Source of the DNA: Hwanghaeella sp964350445
GTDB lineage: Bacteria; Pseudomonadota; Alphaproteobacteria; UBA8366; Aestuariispiraceae
Assembly (NCBI GenBank): GCA_964350445.1
Contig: CAYGKA010000011.1
Location: 1-64,000 of the forward strand
DNA: 64,000 nt
Direction of reading: 5' to 3'
Shown: in pieces, positions 33,145 to 41,620 of the stretch
How the letters are laid out: the number at the start of each line of letters is the position of its first letter
Position numbering within the stretch: the stretch's first letter is position 1
Translations under genes and position numbers: made by a program
Notes under the pieces: generated by a model
What the model saw: only the letters and a program-made list of their open reading frames with translations
The model's database searches: none
What the model was told of the DNA's origin: nothing

Positions 33145-34062
33145 TTAGCCGGGAGACAATCCCCGCATCCGCTCGTTGCGGCGGCGCAGCAGCTCCAAGG
33201 TGATGAGAAGCAGAATGGAAATCGCAACCAGGATCGTCGCCACCGCGAGAATGGTGGGACTGATCTGTTCACGCAGGCCGGACCACATCTGCCGCGGAAT
33301 CGTGCGCTGTTCGAATTCGGTCAAGAAGATGACGGCGACCACCTCATCGAATGACGTAATGAAGGCGAACAAGCCACCGGAAATCACGCCGGGTGCGATC
33401 AACGGCACGATCACCTTGAAGAAGGTGCGTTGCGGAGTTGCGCCGAGGCTGGCCGAGGCACGTACCAGATTATTGTCGAAGCCGGACAAGGTCGCCGTAA
33501 CGGTAATCACGACGAAAGGCGTACCCAAGGCGGCATGCGCCAGAATGATCCCAGGAAAAGTCTGCGCCAAGCCGATATCCGAATAGAAGAAAAACATTCC
33601 GGCGGAGGAAATGATGATGGGTACGATCATCGGCGAAATCATGACCGCCGTGATCAGTTTGCGGTACGGCATGTGCGCCCGCGTGAGTCCCAACGCGGCC
33701 AAGGTTCCCAACGATGTGGAAATCAATGTCGCGAAAATCCCGATAATGAAGGAGTTCTTGGTCGAGTGAACCCACTGCGCATTGTTCCAGGAATCGGCGA
33801 TGAAACCAAAACCGAATGGCTGGTCCGGGTCCGCCATGCCGTTCTTGAAGATATCCACATACCAACGCGTCGAGTAGGCGTCAGCGTTCAGGGCCAACAT
33901 GTCTTTTGTATAGGTGAAGTAAGGCTCCGCATTGAAGCTGAGCGGGATCATCACCAGGATCGGCATGATCAGGAAGATCAAGACCGCGCCGCAGAATGTC
34001 CGGAAAGTATAATGCCAAACAACGTCAAGCGGTGTCGCATAGGGAGGAAGCGAAGATGCCAT
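33145..34062 (-). CDS. ABC transporter permease, PotC type
   Basis: A 305-residue inner-membrane permease with six predicted helices. The cytoplasmic EAA loop is ASASLGATPQRTFFKVIVPLIAPG (about residues 214-237, read in two parts), the site that docks on the ATPase. It is last of four genes (ATPase, binding protein, two permeases), begins 16 bp after the other permease, and with it forms the channel of a polyamine-type importer. Confidence 0.92.
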   Translation of the reverse strand: MASSLPPYATPLDVVWHYTFRTFCGAVLIFLIMPILVMIPLSFNAEPYFTYTKDMLALNADAYSTRWYVDIFKNGMADPDQPFGFGFIADSWNNAQWVHSTKNSFIIGIFATLISTSLGTLAALGLTRAHMPYRKLITAVMISPMIVPIIISSAGMFFFYSDIGLAQTFPGIILAHAALGTPFVVITVTATLSGFDNNLVRASASLGATPQRTFFKVIVPLIAPGVISGGLFAFITSFDEVVAVIFLTEFEQRTIPRQMWSGLREQISPTILAVATILVAISILLLITLELLRRRNERMRGLSPG

Positions 34063-34078
34063 TTTCCGACGGTCTCCC

Positions 34079-35368
34079 TTATCCGAGTTTCATGTTGTTG
34101 ATGCCGACGATGCGATCGTAGAGCCAATAAAGCGCAAGCACCCCTGCCAACAACATTGTCCCGAGCGCAGCCGCCAAGCCCCAGTTTAGGGAGCGCTGCA
34201 TGTGGTAAGCGATGAAGTTGGAAATCATCTGGCCGTCCTGACCGCCGACAAGGGCAGGCGTGATGTAGTACCCGATGGCCAGGATGAACACCAAAATACA
34301 TCCGGCACCCAGGCCAGGCACGGTCTGCGGCAGATAAACTTTCACGAAGGCAAAAGCCGGCGTTGCCCCCAAGGACCGCGCAGCCCGCATATAGGACGGC
34401 GAGACGCCCTTCATGACGCTATAGAGCGGCAGAATCATGAACGGCAAAAGAATATGCGTCATGGCGATGATCGTGCCGGTCATGTTGTAGATAAGCTGCG
34501 GTCTCTCCGCCCCCTCGCCGACGAGGCCCAGGAATCCAAGTGCCTCCAAGAACACCCCGTTTTGGCCGAGCACCACGATCCAACTTGTCGTTCGAACCAG
34601 TAGCGAGGTCCAGAAGGGCAGCAGCACGAAAATGATGAGGAGGTTTGAAATACGCAGCGGTAACGTGGCGAGCAAGTACGAGACCGGATAGGCGAGCGCG
34701 ACACAAATGACCGTCACCAGGACGCCGATCCACAAAGTCCGCAGCCAAAGCGTTACATAGATCTGCCGTTCCGGGGGTTGGGATATGATATCCCCGTCCA
34801 CATTCTTCTGCAGATCCAACGCCGCAAGGAACTGCAACGTGGAATATTTGCCCGACAAGCGATCGACCGTCGCCCAGACCTCAGGATCGCCCCAGGTGTC
34901 ATCGGTATCCAAAAACGCTTCCTTATAGGGGGACGTGAAATTAGAGGCCCTTCGCGCCGTCTTGGTGATGACACTGCGAACACCGGCGGTTTCGTAGTTG
35001 AGCCGCGTCGCGAGTTTACCGATGAGGGCCTTGCCGTCCCCGTCCGCGCCGCCGTCGCGAAGAAACGCCAAATCTTCGGCCAGCGCGGCATAGACCGGCT
35101 CATCCGGGGGGACGCTGCGGTCGTTCCAGCTCTCCAAAGCCACAATCGTCTTTGGAAGCGCGTTGTAGACGACCGGGTCATCGACGCTGCGAAACAGCAT
35201 CTGGCCGATCGGTATGATGAAGGTAAGCAAAATGAAAATAGCAAGGGGTGCGACCATCAACAGCGCTTGCATGCGCGCGCGAGCGGTCGCCTTTCGGAGC
35301 CTCTGCTTCAGACTCTGCCCGTCAGCAATGCTATAGGGGGTATTCCCAGTTGCGGCTGCATCGGTCAT
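34079..35368 (-). CDS. ABC transporter permease, PotB type with enlarged periplasmic domain
   Basis: A 429-residue permease. After the first helix (LLMVAPLAIFILLTFIIPIG, residues 38-57) there is a hydrophilic insert of about 140 residues before the second helix (LWIGVLVTVICVALAYPVSYL, near residue 213), which explains the extra length over the usual 280-320. The EAA loop is RAARSLGATPAFAFVKVYLP near residue 332. It starts 79 bp after the binding-protein gene, downstream of a strong intercistronic hairpin. The insert is seen in a subgroup of PotB-like proteins; its job is unknown. Confidence 0.9.
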   Translation of the reverse strand: MTDAAATGNTPYSIADGQSLKQRLRKATARARMQALLMVAPLAIFILLTFIIPIGQMLFRSVDDPVVYNALPKTIVALESWNDRSVPPDEPVYAALAEDLAFLRDGGADGDGKALIGKLATRLNYETAGVRSVITKTARRASNFTSPYKEAFLDTDDTWGDPEVWATVDRLSGKYSTLQFLAALDLQKNVDGDIISQPPERQIYVTLWLRTLWIGVLVTVICVALAYPVSYLLATLPLRISNLLIIFVLLPFWTSLLVRTTSWIVVLGQNGVFLEALGFLGLVGEGAERPQLIYNMTGTIIAMTHILLPFMILPLYSVMKGVSPSYMRAARSLGATPAFAFVKVYLPQTVPGLGAGCILVFILAIGYYITPALVGGQDGQMISNFIAYHMQRSLNWGLAAALGTMLLAGVLALYWLYDRIVGINNMKLG

Positions 35369-35405
35369 TCGTCTGCGGCTCCCCTCAAAACCAAATGGAC
35401 AAAAC

Positions 35406-35437
35406 CGCCGGGGACAAAACCGTCCCCGGCGAATTTA
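35406..35437 (-). terminator. Intercistronic hairpin after the binding-protein gene
   Basis: A perfect 10-bp stem, CGCCGGGGAC and GTCCCCGGCG (35406-35415, 35422-35431) with a 6-base loop; in the direction of transcription it is followed by GTTTTG. It separates the binding-protein gene from the two permease genes, the usual place for a partial terminator or 3'-end stabiliser that keeps binding-protein levels above permease levels. Confidence 0.65.
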
Positions 35438-35447
35438 ACACTGTCGA

Positions 35448-36533
35448 CTATTGAGCCAGCCAAGCGTTGAAACGCTCGTTCAACTCGTCCTGATGGTCGG
35501 CCCAGAACTCGAAATCGTTCTGAAGCGCATTCTTGAAGTTTTCCGGCGCGGTCGGCATATGCGGAGCCATCGGGATACCCGCTTCGGCGTGGTCACCGAT
35601 CAACGGGTTCGAAGACTTGCGGACCGGACCGTAGGAGATCCAGGCCGCCTGGTCAGCGAGGCGCTGCGTGCCGGTCGAATAGGCAATGAACTTCAGGGCT
35701 TCTTCCTTGTTCGGCGTGCCTTTCGGGATGACCCAGAGGTCAAGGTCCCATACCTGACCGTCCCAGACGATCTCGAACGGCTTGTTCTCGGTCGCGACCG
35801 CGTTGAAGACACGGCCGTTATACGCCGAGGACATCACAACTTCGCCATCCGCCAGCATCTGCGGCGGCTGCGCACCGGCTTCCCACCAGATCACGCTGTC
35901 CTTGATAGTATCCAGCTTCGCGAACGCGCGGTCGATGCCTTCCGGCGTACCGAGGACATCGTAAACTTCGTCAACCGGAACGCCGTCTGCGATCAGGGCG
36001 AATTCCAGGTTTGGCTTCGGCCCCTTGCGCAGACCACGCTTGCCCGGGAACGTCTTCGTGTCGAAGAAGTCAGCCATCGTCTTCGGGCCGCCTGCCGGGA
36101 ACTTGGTCTTGTCATAAGCATAGATCGTCGACCAGACGATCGTGCCAACAGAACAATCCGTGATCGTGTTCGGCAGGAAGTCTTCCGAAGCGGGCGTCCC
36201 ATCCGGCGCCGGAGGCAGGATCGACTTGTCGATCGGCTCCAACAGGCCTTCGTCACAACCGCGAACCGCATCGGACAATTCCACGTCGACCAGATCCCAC
36301 GTGACATTGCCGGCTTCAACCTGGGCCTTCACCTCGGCAAGACCGCCGGAATAATCTTCGGATTTGATCTTCGTACCGGTCTCGGCCGTGTAGGGCTCGT
36401 GATACGCTTTGACTTGGCTCTTTGTGTAAGCACCGCCCCAGGAAACGATCGTCAGTTCGGCAGCATTGGCCGCACCGCCCATCGCGAAGGCGATTCCGGA
36501 TGCCAGAATCGTACTTTTCATCCAATGGTTCAT
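35448..36533 (-). CDS. ABC transporter substrate-binding protein, PotD/PotF type
   Basis: A 361-residue periplasmic binding protein. A signal peptide spans about 25 residues (hydrophobic ILASGIAFAMGGAANA), and the mature protein opens ELTIVSWGGAYTKSQ, typical of polyamine/spermidine-type binding proteins, with VPVDEVYDVLGTPEG and the ligand-region AGAQPPQMLADGEV. The ATG at 36533 follows GGGAG. It would deliver putrescine, spermidine or a related amine; a class III aminotransferase further upstream fits amine use. Second gene of the operon after the ATPase. Confidence 0.9.
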   Translation of the reverse strand: MNHWMKSTILASGIAFAMGGAANAAELTIVSWGGAYTKSQVKAYHEPYTAETGTKIKSEDYSGGLAEVKAQVEAGNVTWDLVDVELSDAVRGCDEGLLEPIDKSILPPAPDGTPASEDFLPNTITDCSVGTIVWSTIYAYDKTKFPAGGPKTMADFFDTKTFPGKRGLRKGPKPNLEFALIADGVPVDEVYDVLGTPEGIDRAFAKLDTIKDSVIWWEAGAQPPQMLADGEVVMSSAYNGRVFNAVATENKPFEIVWDGQVWDLDLWVIPKGTPNKEEALKFIAYSTGTQRLADQAAWISYGPVRKSSNPLIGDHAEAGIPMAPHMPTAPENFKNALQNDFEFWADHQDELNERFNAWLAQ

Positions 36534-36653
36534 ACTATAACTCCCTACATTACGCATATTGCGTTATGCAATCTGCCAGTTCATCGATAGGCTGCTAAGG
36601 TTTCCCCGCGCGGCCCATTGCTTCCAATTCCGCGCCTTCACCCCCTCGGTCGT

Positions 36654-37757
36654 CTATGCCGCGCTTCCAGGCGCGTCGAGCGCGCGGCAATCTTCCATGG
36701 TCCAACCGACCCGGACCTCGTCCCCAACGTTCAAGGTGGCGTGCCCATGGGCATTCGGCACCTTTACAATAAACTCGTCATTGCCGCTGACGGTCATTCG
36801 GGTCCGTATGTGGTCACCGAGGTAAATCAACTCCAGCACTTTGCCGGAGACCACATTTTCAACGGCCCCCTCCGCAGGAGAGACGATTACCCGCTCCGGA
36901 CGCAGAGAAAGGGTCGTCCTGGTTCCGGGCCCCTCGGTATTTACCTTGAGGGATTTGACGACTCCGCCACCACCGTCCAGCTCCACGAAACATCCATCGC
37001 CCGAAACCTCTTTAACGGTTCCGTACAGCCGGTTGTTCTCACCGATGAAGTAGGCGACGAAGGCGTTTACCGGACGCTCGTAGAGTTCTTCCGGTGGCGC
37101 CAATTGCTGAATGATGCCGTCATCGAAGACCGCGACGCGGTTCGACATCGTCAATGCTTCCGACTGATCGTGCGTCACATAGACGACCGAGACCCCGACA
37201 TTCTCGTGAATGTGCTTGATCTCGTACTGCATCTCTTCACGCAGGTTCTTGTCCAGGGCGCCGAGCGGTTCGTCCATAAGGACCAGATCGGGGTCGAACA
37301 CCAAGGCGCGCGCGACAGCGACGCGTTGCTGCTGACCACCCGACAACTGGCCCGGCCTGCGTCCGCCGAACTCGGAAAGGCGCACCATGTCCAACGCGCG
37401 GCGCACTTTTTCCTCAACCTCGGATTTACCCATATTCCTAACCGTGAGCGGAAAGGCGAGGTTTTCGGCAACCGTCATATGCGGGAACAAGGCATAGTTC
37501 TGAAACACCATGCCAATGCCGCGCTTATGGGGCGGAACATTGTTGATTGGGTTTTTGTTAAGGTAAATCTCACCATGCGTGGCGGGTTCGAACCCGGCCA
37601 GCATCATCAGGCAGGTGGTTTTACCGGATCCGGACGGTCCTAACATTGTCAGGAACTCGCCCCTCTCAACGTCCAAATTCAGGTTCTTAACGACGAGGTT
37701 CTCGCCGTCGTAGCTTTTTTGGACGTTTTCAAAACGAACAATATTGTCGGTGGTCAT
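36654..37757 (-). CDS. ABC transporter ATP-binding protein, PotA type
   Basis: A 367-residue ATPase: Walker A GPSGSGKTT (about 39-47), signature LSGGQQQRVAVARAL, Walker B LVLMDEPLGALD, H-loop VYVTHDQSEAL, then a C-terminal TOBE domain with LRPERVIVSPAEG and RVGWTMEDCRALD. It is first in the leftward importer operon and 121 bp ahead of the binding protein. A perfect dyad lies about 90 bp upstream of its start. Confidence 0.94.
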   Translation of the reverse strand: MTTDNIVRFENVQKSYDGENLVVKNLNLDVERGEFLTMLGPSGSGKTTCLMMLAGFEPATHGEIYLNKNPINNVPPHKRGIGMVFQNYALFPHMTVAENLAFPLTVRNMGKSEVEEKVRRALDMVRLSEFGGRRPGQLSGGQQQRVAVARALVFDPDLVLMDEPLGALDKNLREEMQYEIKHIHENVGVSVVYVTHDQSEALTMSNRVAVFDDGIIQQLAPPEELYERPVNAFVAYFIGENNRLYGTVKEVSGDGCFVELDGGGGVVKSLKVNTEGPGTRTTLSLRPERVIVSPAEGAVENVVSGKVLELIYLGDHIRTRMTVSGNDEFIVKVPNAHGHATLNVGDEVRVGWTMEDCRALDAPGSAA

Positions 37758-38086
37758 CCCGATTTAATTAGCCTCTCGCACAACGGCCGGCCTTCCCCCT
37801 CCCCAGGGTTGAGCAGCCAAAATGCTCCTGTTCATCATTATGAGTCGTACCGATTTTTCCGGTACGCACAGCTCTATTTAGCGGCTGATTTGATTACCCT
37901 AGCGCAGTGAAATGGGAGTTGGCCAGGGCAAAGTCGAAAAAAAATTGTAACAATGCACCGCGGGCCGCACGGCCTGGTGCGCCCATATTTGTCTTTTGAA
38001 AAAGCGAAATCTACTTGCGGGATAGCGACGAAACTTCCCCGCCCGGAAGAACCGGCGGAAAAGCCGCCCTTCCGCTTCGGCTGCTG
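37758..38086. other. Intergenic region upstream of the ABC importer operon
   Basis: About 330 bp between the importer operon and the 3' end of hemA, both leftward. It holds the importer promoter, the dyad at 37846-37866, AT-rich runs (AAAAAAAATTG near 37940) and a hairpin GGCGG/CCGCC just past hemA (38054-38068) that lacks a T-run. No gene is credible here. Confidence 0.4.
37846..37866. promoter_or_regulatory. Perfect dyad upstream of the ABC importer operon
   Basis: CGTACCG (37846-37852) and CGGTACG (37860-37866) around a 7-base AT-rich spacer (ATTTTTC), 89 bp upstream of the ATPase start. The 21-bp symmetric size suits a dimeric repressor or activator. No local regulator is adjacent except the PadR protein at the far end of the operon. 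Confidence 0.5.
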
Positions 38087-39331
38087 TTATTCGGCAGCCG
38101 CCCGCTGACCGGAGACCCTCGGCAGGTCCAACGCATCCCAGACGTGGTTCAAAGCATCGATCAAACGGTCCACGGCGGCGTCGTCATGATGCGGCGTCGG
38201 CGTGACGCGCAGCCGTTCCGTCCCCTTTGCCACAGTCGGGTAATTTATCGGCTGAACGTAAATGTTGAACTCGTTCAAAAGTATGTCAGACGCCTTCTTG
38301 CATTTCTCCGCATCACCGATCAACACGGGAACAATGTGGGTCACCGACGGTAGAATCGGGATTCCCGCCTCACGCAGGCGCGCCTTGACCGTCGCGGCCC
38401 GTTCCTGATGCCGGACCCGAATATCCTTCGCGTCACGCAGAATCTCGATGGCTTTCAGCGCACCGGCTGCGATTGCGGGCGGCAAAGCCGTCGTGAAAAT
38501 GAACGGATTCCCGAAGGACCGGACGAAATCGACCAGTTCGGCCTTGGCGGCAATATACCCGCCGATCACACCGAAGGCCTTTCCCAGGGTCCCTTGCACG
38601 ATATCAACGCGGTCCATGACGCCATCGCGCTCCGCGACTCCCGCACCGTGGTCGCCATACATGCCGACCGCATGAACCTCATCCAGAAAGGTCAGCGCAT
38701 TGTGCTTTTCGGCAATCTCAAGGATTTCGGAGATCGGGGAAATATCCCCGTCCATCGAATAGACGCTTTCAAAGGCGACGATCTTCGGACGGGCCGGATC
38801 GTCGGCAGACATCAACTTATCCAAATGGGCTGGGTCATTATGGCGGAAAATACGTTTGTCGGATCGCCCCTGACGAATCCCCTCAATCATCGAATTGTGG
38901 TTTTCGCCGTCGGAATAGACGATGCAGCCCGGCAAACGCGACGCAAGTGTCGACAGGGTCGTCAGGTTCGCGACATAGCCAGACGTGAACAGCAAAGCCG
39001 CTTCCTTGCCATGCAGGGAAGCGAGCTGCCGCTCCAATTCCCCATGAAGCCGGTTGGTTCCGGAAATATTTCGGGTCCCGCCGGCGCCCGCGCCCTGGGC
39101 CTTGATCGTTTCGATCATGGCTTCCCGCACACGGGGGTCCTGACCGATCCCAAGGTAATCGTTCGAACACCAGACAAGGACGTCCTGTTCGCCATTTTCG
39201 GTATGGCGTTTGGCGTGCGGAAAAGAATCGGACCGGCGTTCCAGATTCGCGAAGACGCGATAATTGCCCTCTTCCCGGAGCTGGTCGAGGTTTTCCCGGA
39301 AAAACCCCAGGTAATCGCCGTCAAATGCCAT
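38087..39331 (-). CDS. hemA: 5-aminolevulinate synthase
   Basis: A 414-residue PLP enzyme condensing glycine with succinyl-CoA, the first step of heme synthesis by the C4 route found in alphaproteobacteria. Seen: the family beginning FFRENLDQLREEGNYRVFAN, WCSNDYLGIGQDP, GAGAGGTRNISGTN, FLDEVHAVGMYG and the PLP lysine in GTLGKAFGVIGGY; the C-terminal INYPTVAKGTERLRVTPTP block is complete. Length is normal. It is preceded by a 140-bp gap and stands as its own unit. Confidence 0.96.
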   Translation of the reverse strand: MAFDGDYLGFFRENLDQLREEGNYRVFANLERRSDSFPHAKRHTENGEQDVLVWCSNDYLGIGQDPRVREAMIETIKAQGAGAGGTRNISGTNRLHGELERQLASLHGKEAALLFTSGYVANLTTLSTLASRLPGCIVYSDGENHNSMIEGIRQGRSDKRIFRHNDPAHLDKLMSADDPARPKIVAFESVYSMDGDISPISEILEIAEKHNALTFLDEVHAVGMYGDHGAGVAERDGVMDRVDIVQGTLGKAFGVIGGYIAAKAELVDFVRSFGNPFIFTTALPPAIAAGALKAIEILRDAKDIRVRHQERAATVKARLREAGIPILPSVTHIVPVLIGDAEKCKKASDILLNEFNIYVQPINYPTVAKGTERLRVTPTPHHDDAAVDRLIDALNHVWDALDLPRVSGQRAAAE

Positions 39332-39471
39332 CAGTCATTCCAATCGTTTCGCCCATTGCCCAGCGCCGGTTGCGCCTTCGGGTACACAGCGGAAGAGGGC
39401 CGATCAAGGCAACATATTCGTGAATGAACAGGATGGCACATGGCATAATTGTCGCGCCGGTCCATCCCGCC

Positions 39472-40857
39472 TTACAAATGACCCTCGCCCTTCAGCCAAG
39501 CATAAGTTTCCTCTAAACCTTTGCCAACGGCTTCCACGATCTGATCCAACTGAGCTTCGTTGATGATCAGCGGCGGCGAAAACGCGACGGCATCGGTGCC
39601 GATCGCCCGCGTGATCACGCCGTGTTCCTGTATCCGGCCGAACAAATAAGGTGCGACGGCAAGGGCGGGGTCGAACATTTCCCGCTTCTCCTTGTCCTTT
39701 GCCAGGTGAAGCGCCGCAATCAGGCCCGTTCCACGCACTTCACCAACCAGCGGATGGTCCGCAAATTGGCGCAACCCGTCCTGAAGGCGCGGCGCGACGG
39801 CCCTTACATGGTCGAAAATCGAGCGCTCTTCATAGATTTTCAAGGTCTCCAAGGCGACGGCAACCGATACCGGGTGTCCGGTATAGGTGTAGCCATGACC
39901 GAAAGTCCCGATCTTGCCGGAATTGTCCGAGACGACGTCCGCGACCTTGTCGTTCACCATCACCGCCGAAATCGGCAGGTAGGCGGAGGACAGCGCCTTC
40001 GCACAACTCAGGATATCCGGTTGAATGTTGAAGGTCTGCGAGCCCCAGGTATTTCCTGTCCGGCCGAAACCGCAGATGACTTCGTCGGCGATCATCAGAA
40101 CGTCGTATTTCTTGAGCACAGCCTGGACCTTCTCGAAATAGGTCCTCGGCGGCAGAATGACCCCACCGGCGCCCATGATCGGCTCGGCGATGAAGGCCGC
40201 GACGGTTTCCGGGCCTTCGTCCAAGATGCGCTTCTCAAGATTCGCGGCAAGGCGGGTGGCAAAATCCTCCTCGCTCTCGCCCGCTTCGGCGAACATCCAA
40301 TGATGCGGGCAATCCACGTGCATGATGTTGGCGATCGGCAGGTCGAAGTCCGCGTGATTCGCGGGAAGACCGGTCATACTGGCGGCCGCCACGGTGACGC
40401 CGTGATAGCCTTTGATTCGGGCCAGGATTTTCTTCTTTTCGGGCTTGCCGATGGCGTTGTGATAATACCACACGAGCTTCACGACCGTGTCGTTCGCTTC
40501 CGAGCCGGAATTCGCGAAGAACACCTTGGACATCGGGACCGGCGCCATGTTGATCAAGCGTTCGGCCAGGTCGATCACGGGCATCGTGCTCTTATGGGCG
40601 AAGATATGATAGTAGGGCAGCTTGCGAAGCTGTTCGGTCGCCGCGTTGACCAGGCGTTCCTCGTTGAAACCAAGCGAGGTGCACCACAGACCGGCGAGTG
40701 CTTCGATATATTCCTTGCCGCTGTCATCGTAGACATGGACGCCTTGGCCGCGCTCGATAATAAGCGGGCCCGTTTCCTTGTGCTTCTTGAGGTTCGTATA
40801 AGGGTGCATGACATAGGCAATGTCACGGCTGGCCGGCGAGTTCCCTAAATCGGTCAT
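39472..40857 (-). CDS. Class III (omega-amino acid:pyruvate type) aminotransferase
   Basis: A 461-residue PLP aminotransferase. Motifs: NSGSEANDTVVKLVWYY near residue 114, MIADEVICGFGRTGNTWG near residue 266, and the PLP lysine in SCAKALSSAYLPI near residue 298. The overall pattern is that of omega-amino-acid or diamine aminotransferases (SpuC-like, beta-alanine:pyruvate). Encoded upstream of hemA and the polyamine-type importer on the same strand, so it may consume the imported amine. The ATG at 40857 skips six residues of a longer frame. Confidence 0.88.
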   Translation of the reverse strand: MTDLGNSPASRDIAYVMHPYTNLKKHKETGPLIIERGQGVHVYDDSGKEYIEALAGLWCTSLGFNEERLVNAATEQLRKLPYYHIFAHKSTMPVIDLAERLINMAPVPMSKVFFANSGSEANDTVVKLVWYYHNAIGKPEKKKILARIKGYHGVTVAAASMTGLPANHADFDLPIANIMHVDCPHHWMFAEAGESEEDFATRLAANLEKRILDEGPETVAAFIAEPIMGAGGVILPPRTYFEKVQAVLKKYDVLMIADEVICGFGRTGNTWGSQTFNIQPDILSCAKALSSAYLPISAVMVNDKVADVVSDNSGKIGTFGHGYTYTGHPVSVAVALETLKIYEERSIFDHVRAVAPRLQDGLRQFADHPLVGEVRGTGLIAALHLAKDKEKREMFDPALAVAPYLFGRIQEHGVITRAIGTDAVAFSPPLIINEAQLDQIVEAVGKGLEETYAWLKGEGHL

Positions 40858-41037
40858 ATTCGTATCCCTAATCAATCCACGGGATGCGGTCGGCGCAACG
40901 CCCCGCTTCTGCCATAGAAAATGTCACTGAAAGCGCTCAATCGTATGGCTTTGCCACCGCCGAACCTTTCCGACACCCTACACAGTTTGTGGTCTCCATC
41001 TCAAGGGGAGACCGGCCTTCCGGGGGAAATGGACTAT

Positions 41038-41063
41038 TGATAAAAGGTCGCCCCACGGCGACC
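41038..41063 (-). terminator. Intrinsic terminator after the acetyltransferase gene
   Basis: Reading leftwards: GGTCGCC-GTGG-GGCGACC followed by TTTTATCAAT. Seven-pair stem with a four-base loop, 12 bp after the stop. Confidence 0.75.
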
Positions 41064-41074
41064 GGTGTCAGCCC

Positions 41075-41599
41075 TTACCCGGCGCCGTCTTCGGCATTCC
41101 CCTCGTCCGCTTTCGCCGCCAGGGTCGCGATCTCGTCCCCTTCGATCCGGTAGGACAAGCGATCCAACTTGAAACTGTCGGTGCAGAGCATGTCGTAGAA
41201 TGTCCGAGCATCGAAATCGAGCCGGGCCGCATGCCAATCGACGCGCTGCCAACCGCGTTCCAGACAAAGTTTTGCAAAGGCCGCCATCATGTTCCGGCCG
41301 ATACCATTGCGCCGGTATTCTTCGAGCACGAAGACATCGCGGATGAATGCTCCATTGCCGGGGAACAGCGTCTCGTAGACGGGGCTAAATACCAAGAAGC
41401 CGATCATCCTGGCGCCGTCGAATGCACAGACCGCGTCGAAGTCCCCGGCGCCGCCCGGACCGTCAGCGGCAAGCCTTTCCATCCATTGATCGCGCGGCAA
41501 TGGCTCCGCAATACCATGGAATCCCGCCATTTCGGCACAAAGATCCGTGAATTCGGCGATGTCGTCTGATTCGAGCAGGCGATATTTGAGGGAAGCCAC
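41075..41599 (-). CDS. GNAT family N-acetyltransferase
   Basis: A 174-residue GNAT protein. The acetyl-CoA loop appears as VLEEYRRNGIGRNMMAAF near residue 90-107 (Q/R-x-x-G-x-G), preceded by the beta-4 strand GAFIRDVFV and followed by RVDWHAARLDFDARTFYDML. Substrate unknown. Encoded 21 bp downstream of the S41 protease gene on the same strand, so likely cotranscribed. Confidence 0.88.
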   Translation of the reverse strand: MASLKYRLLESDDIAEFTDLCAEMAGFHGIAEPLPRDQWMERLAADGPGGAGDFDAVCAFDGARMIGFLVFSPVYETLFPGNGAFIRDVFVLEEYRRNGIGRNMMAAFAKLCLERGWQRVDWHAARLDFDARTFYDMLCTDSFKLDRLSYRIEGDEIATLAAKADEGNAEDGAG

Positions 41600-41620
41600 G
41601 GGATTGCCGACGCGCCGTTC

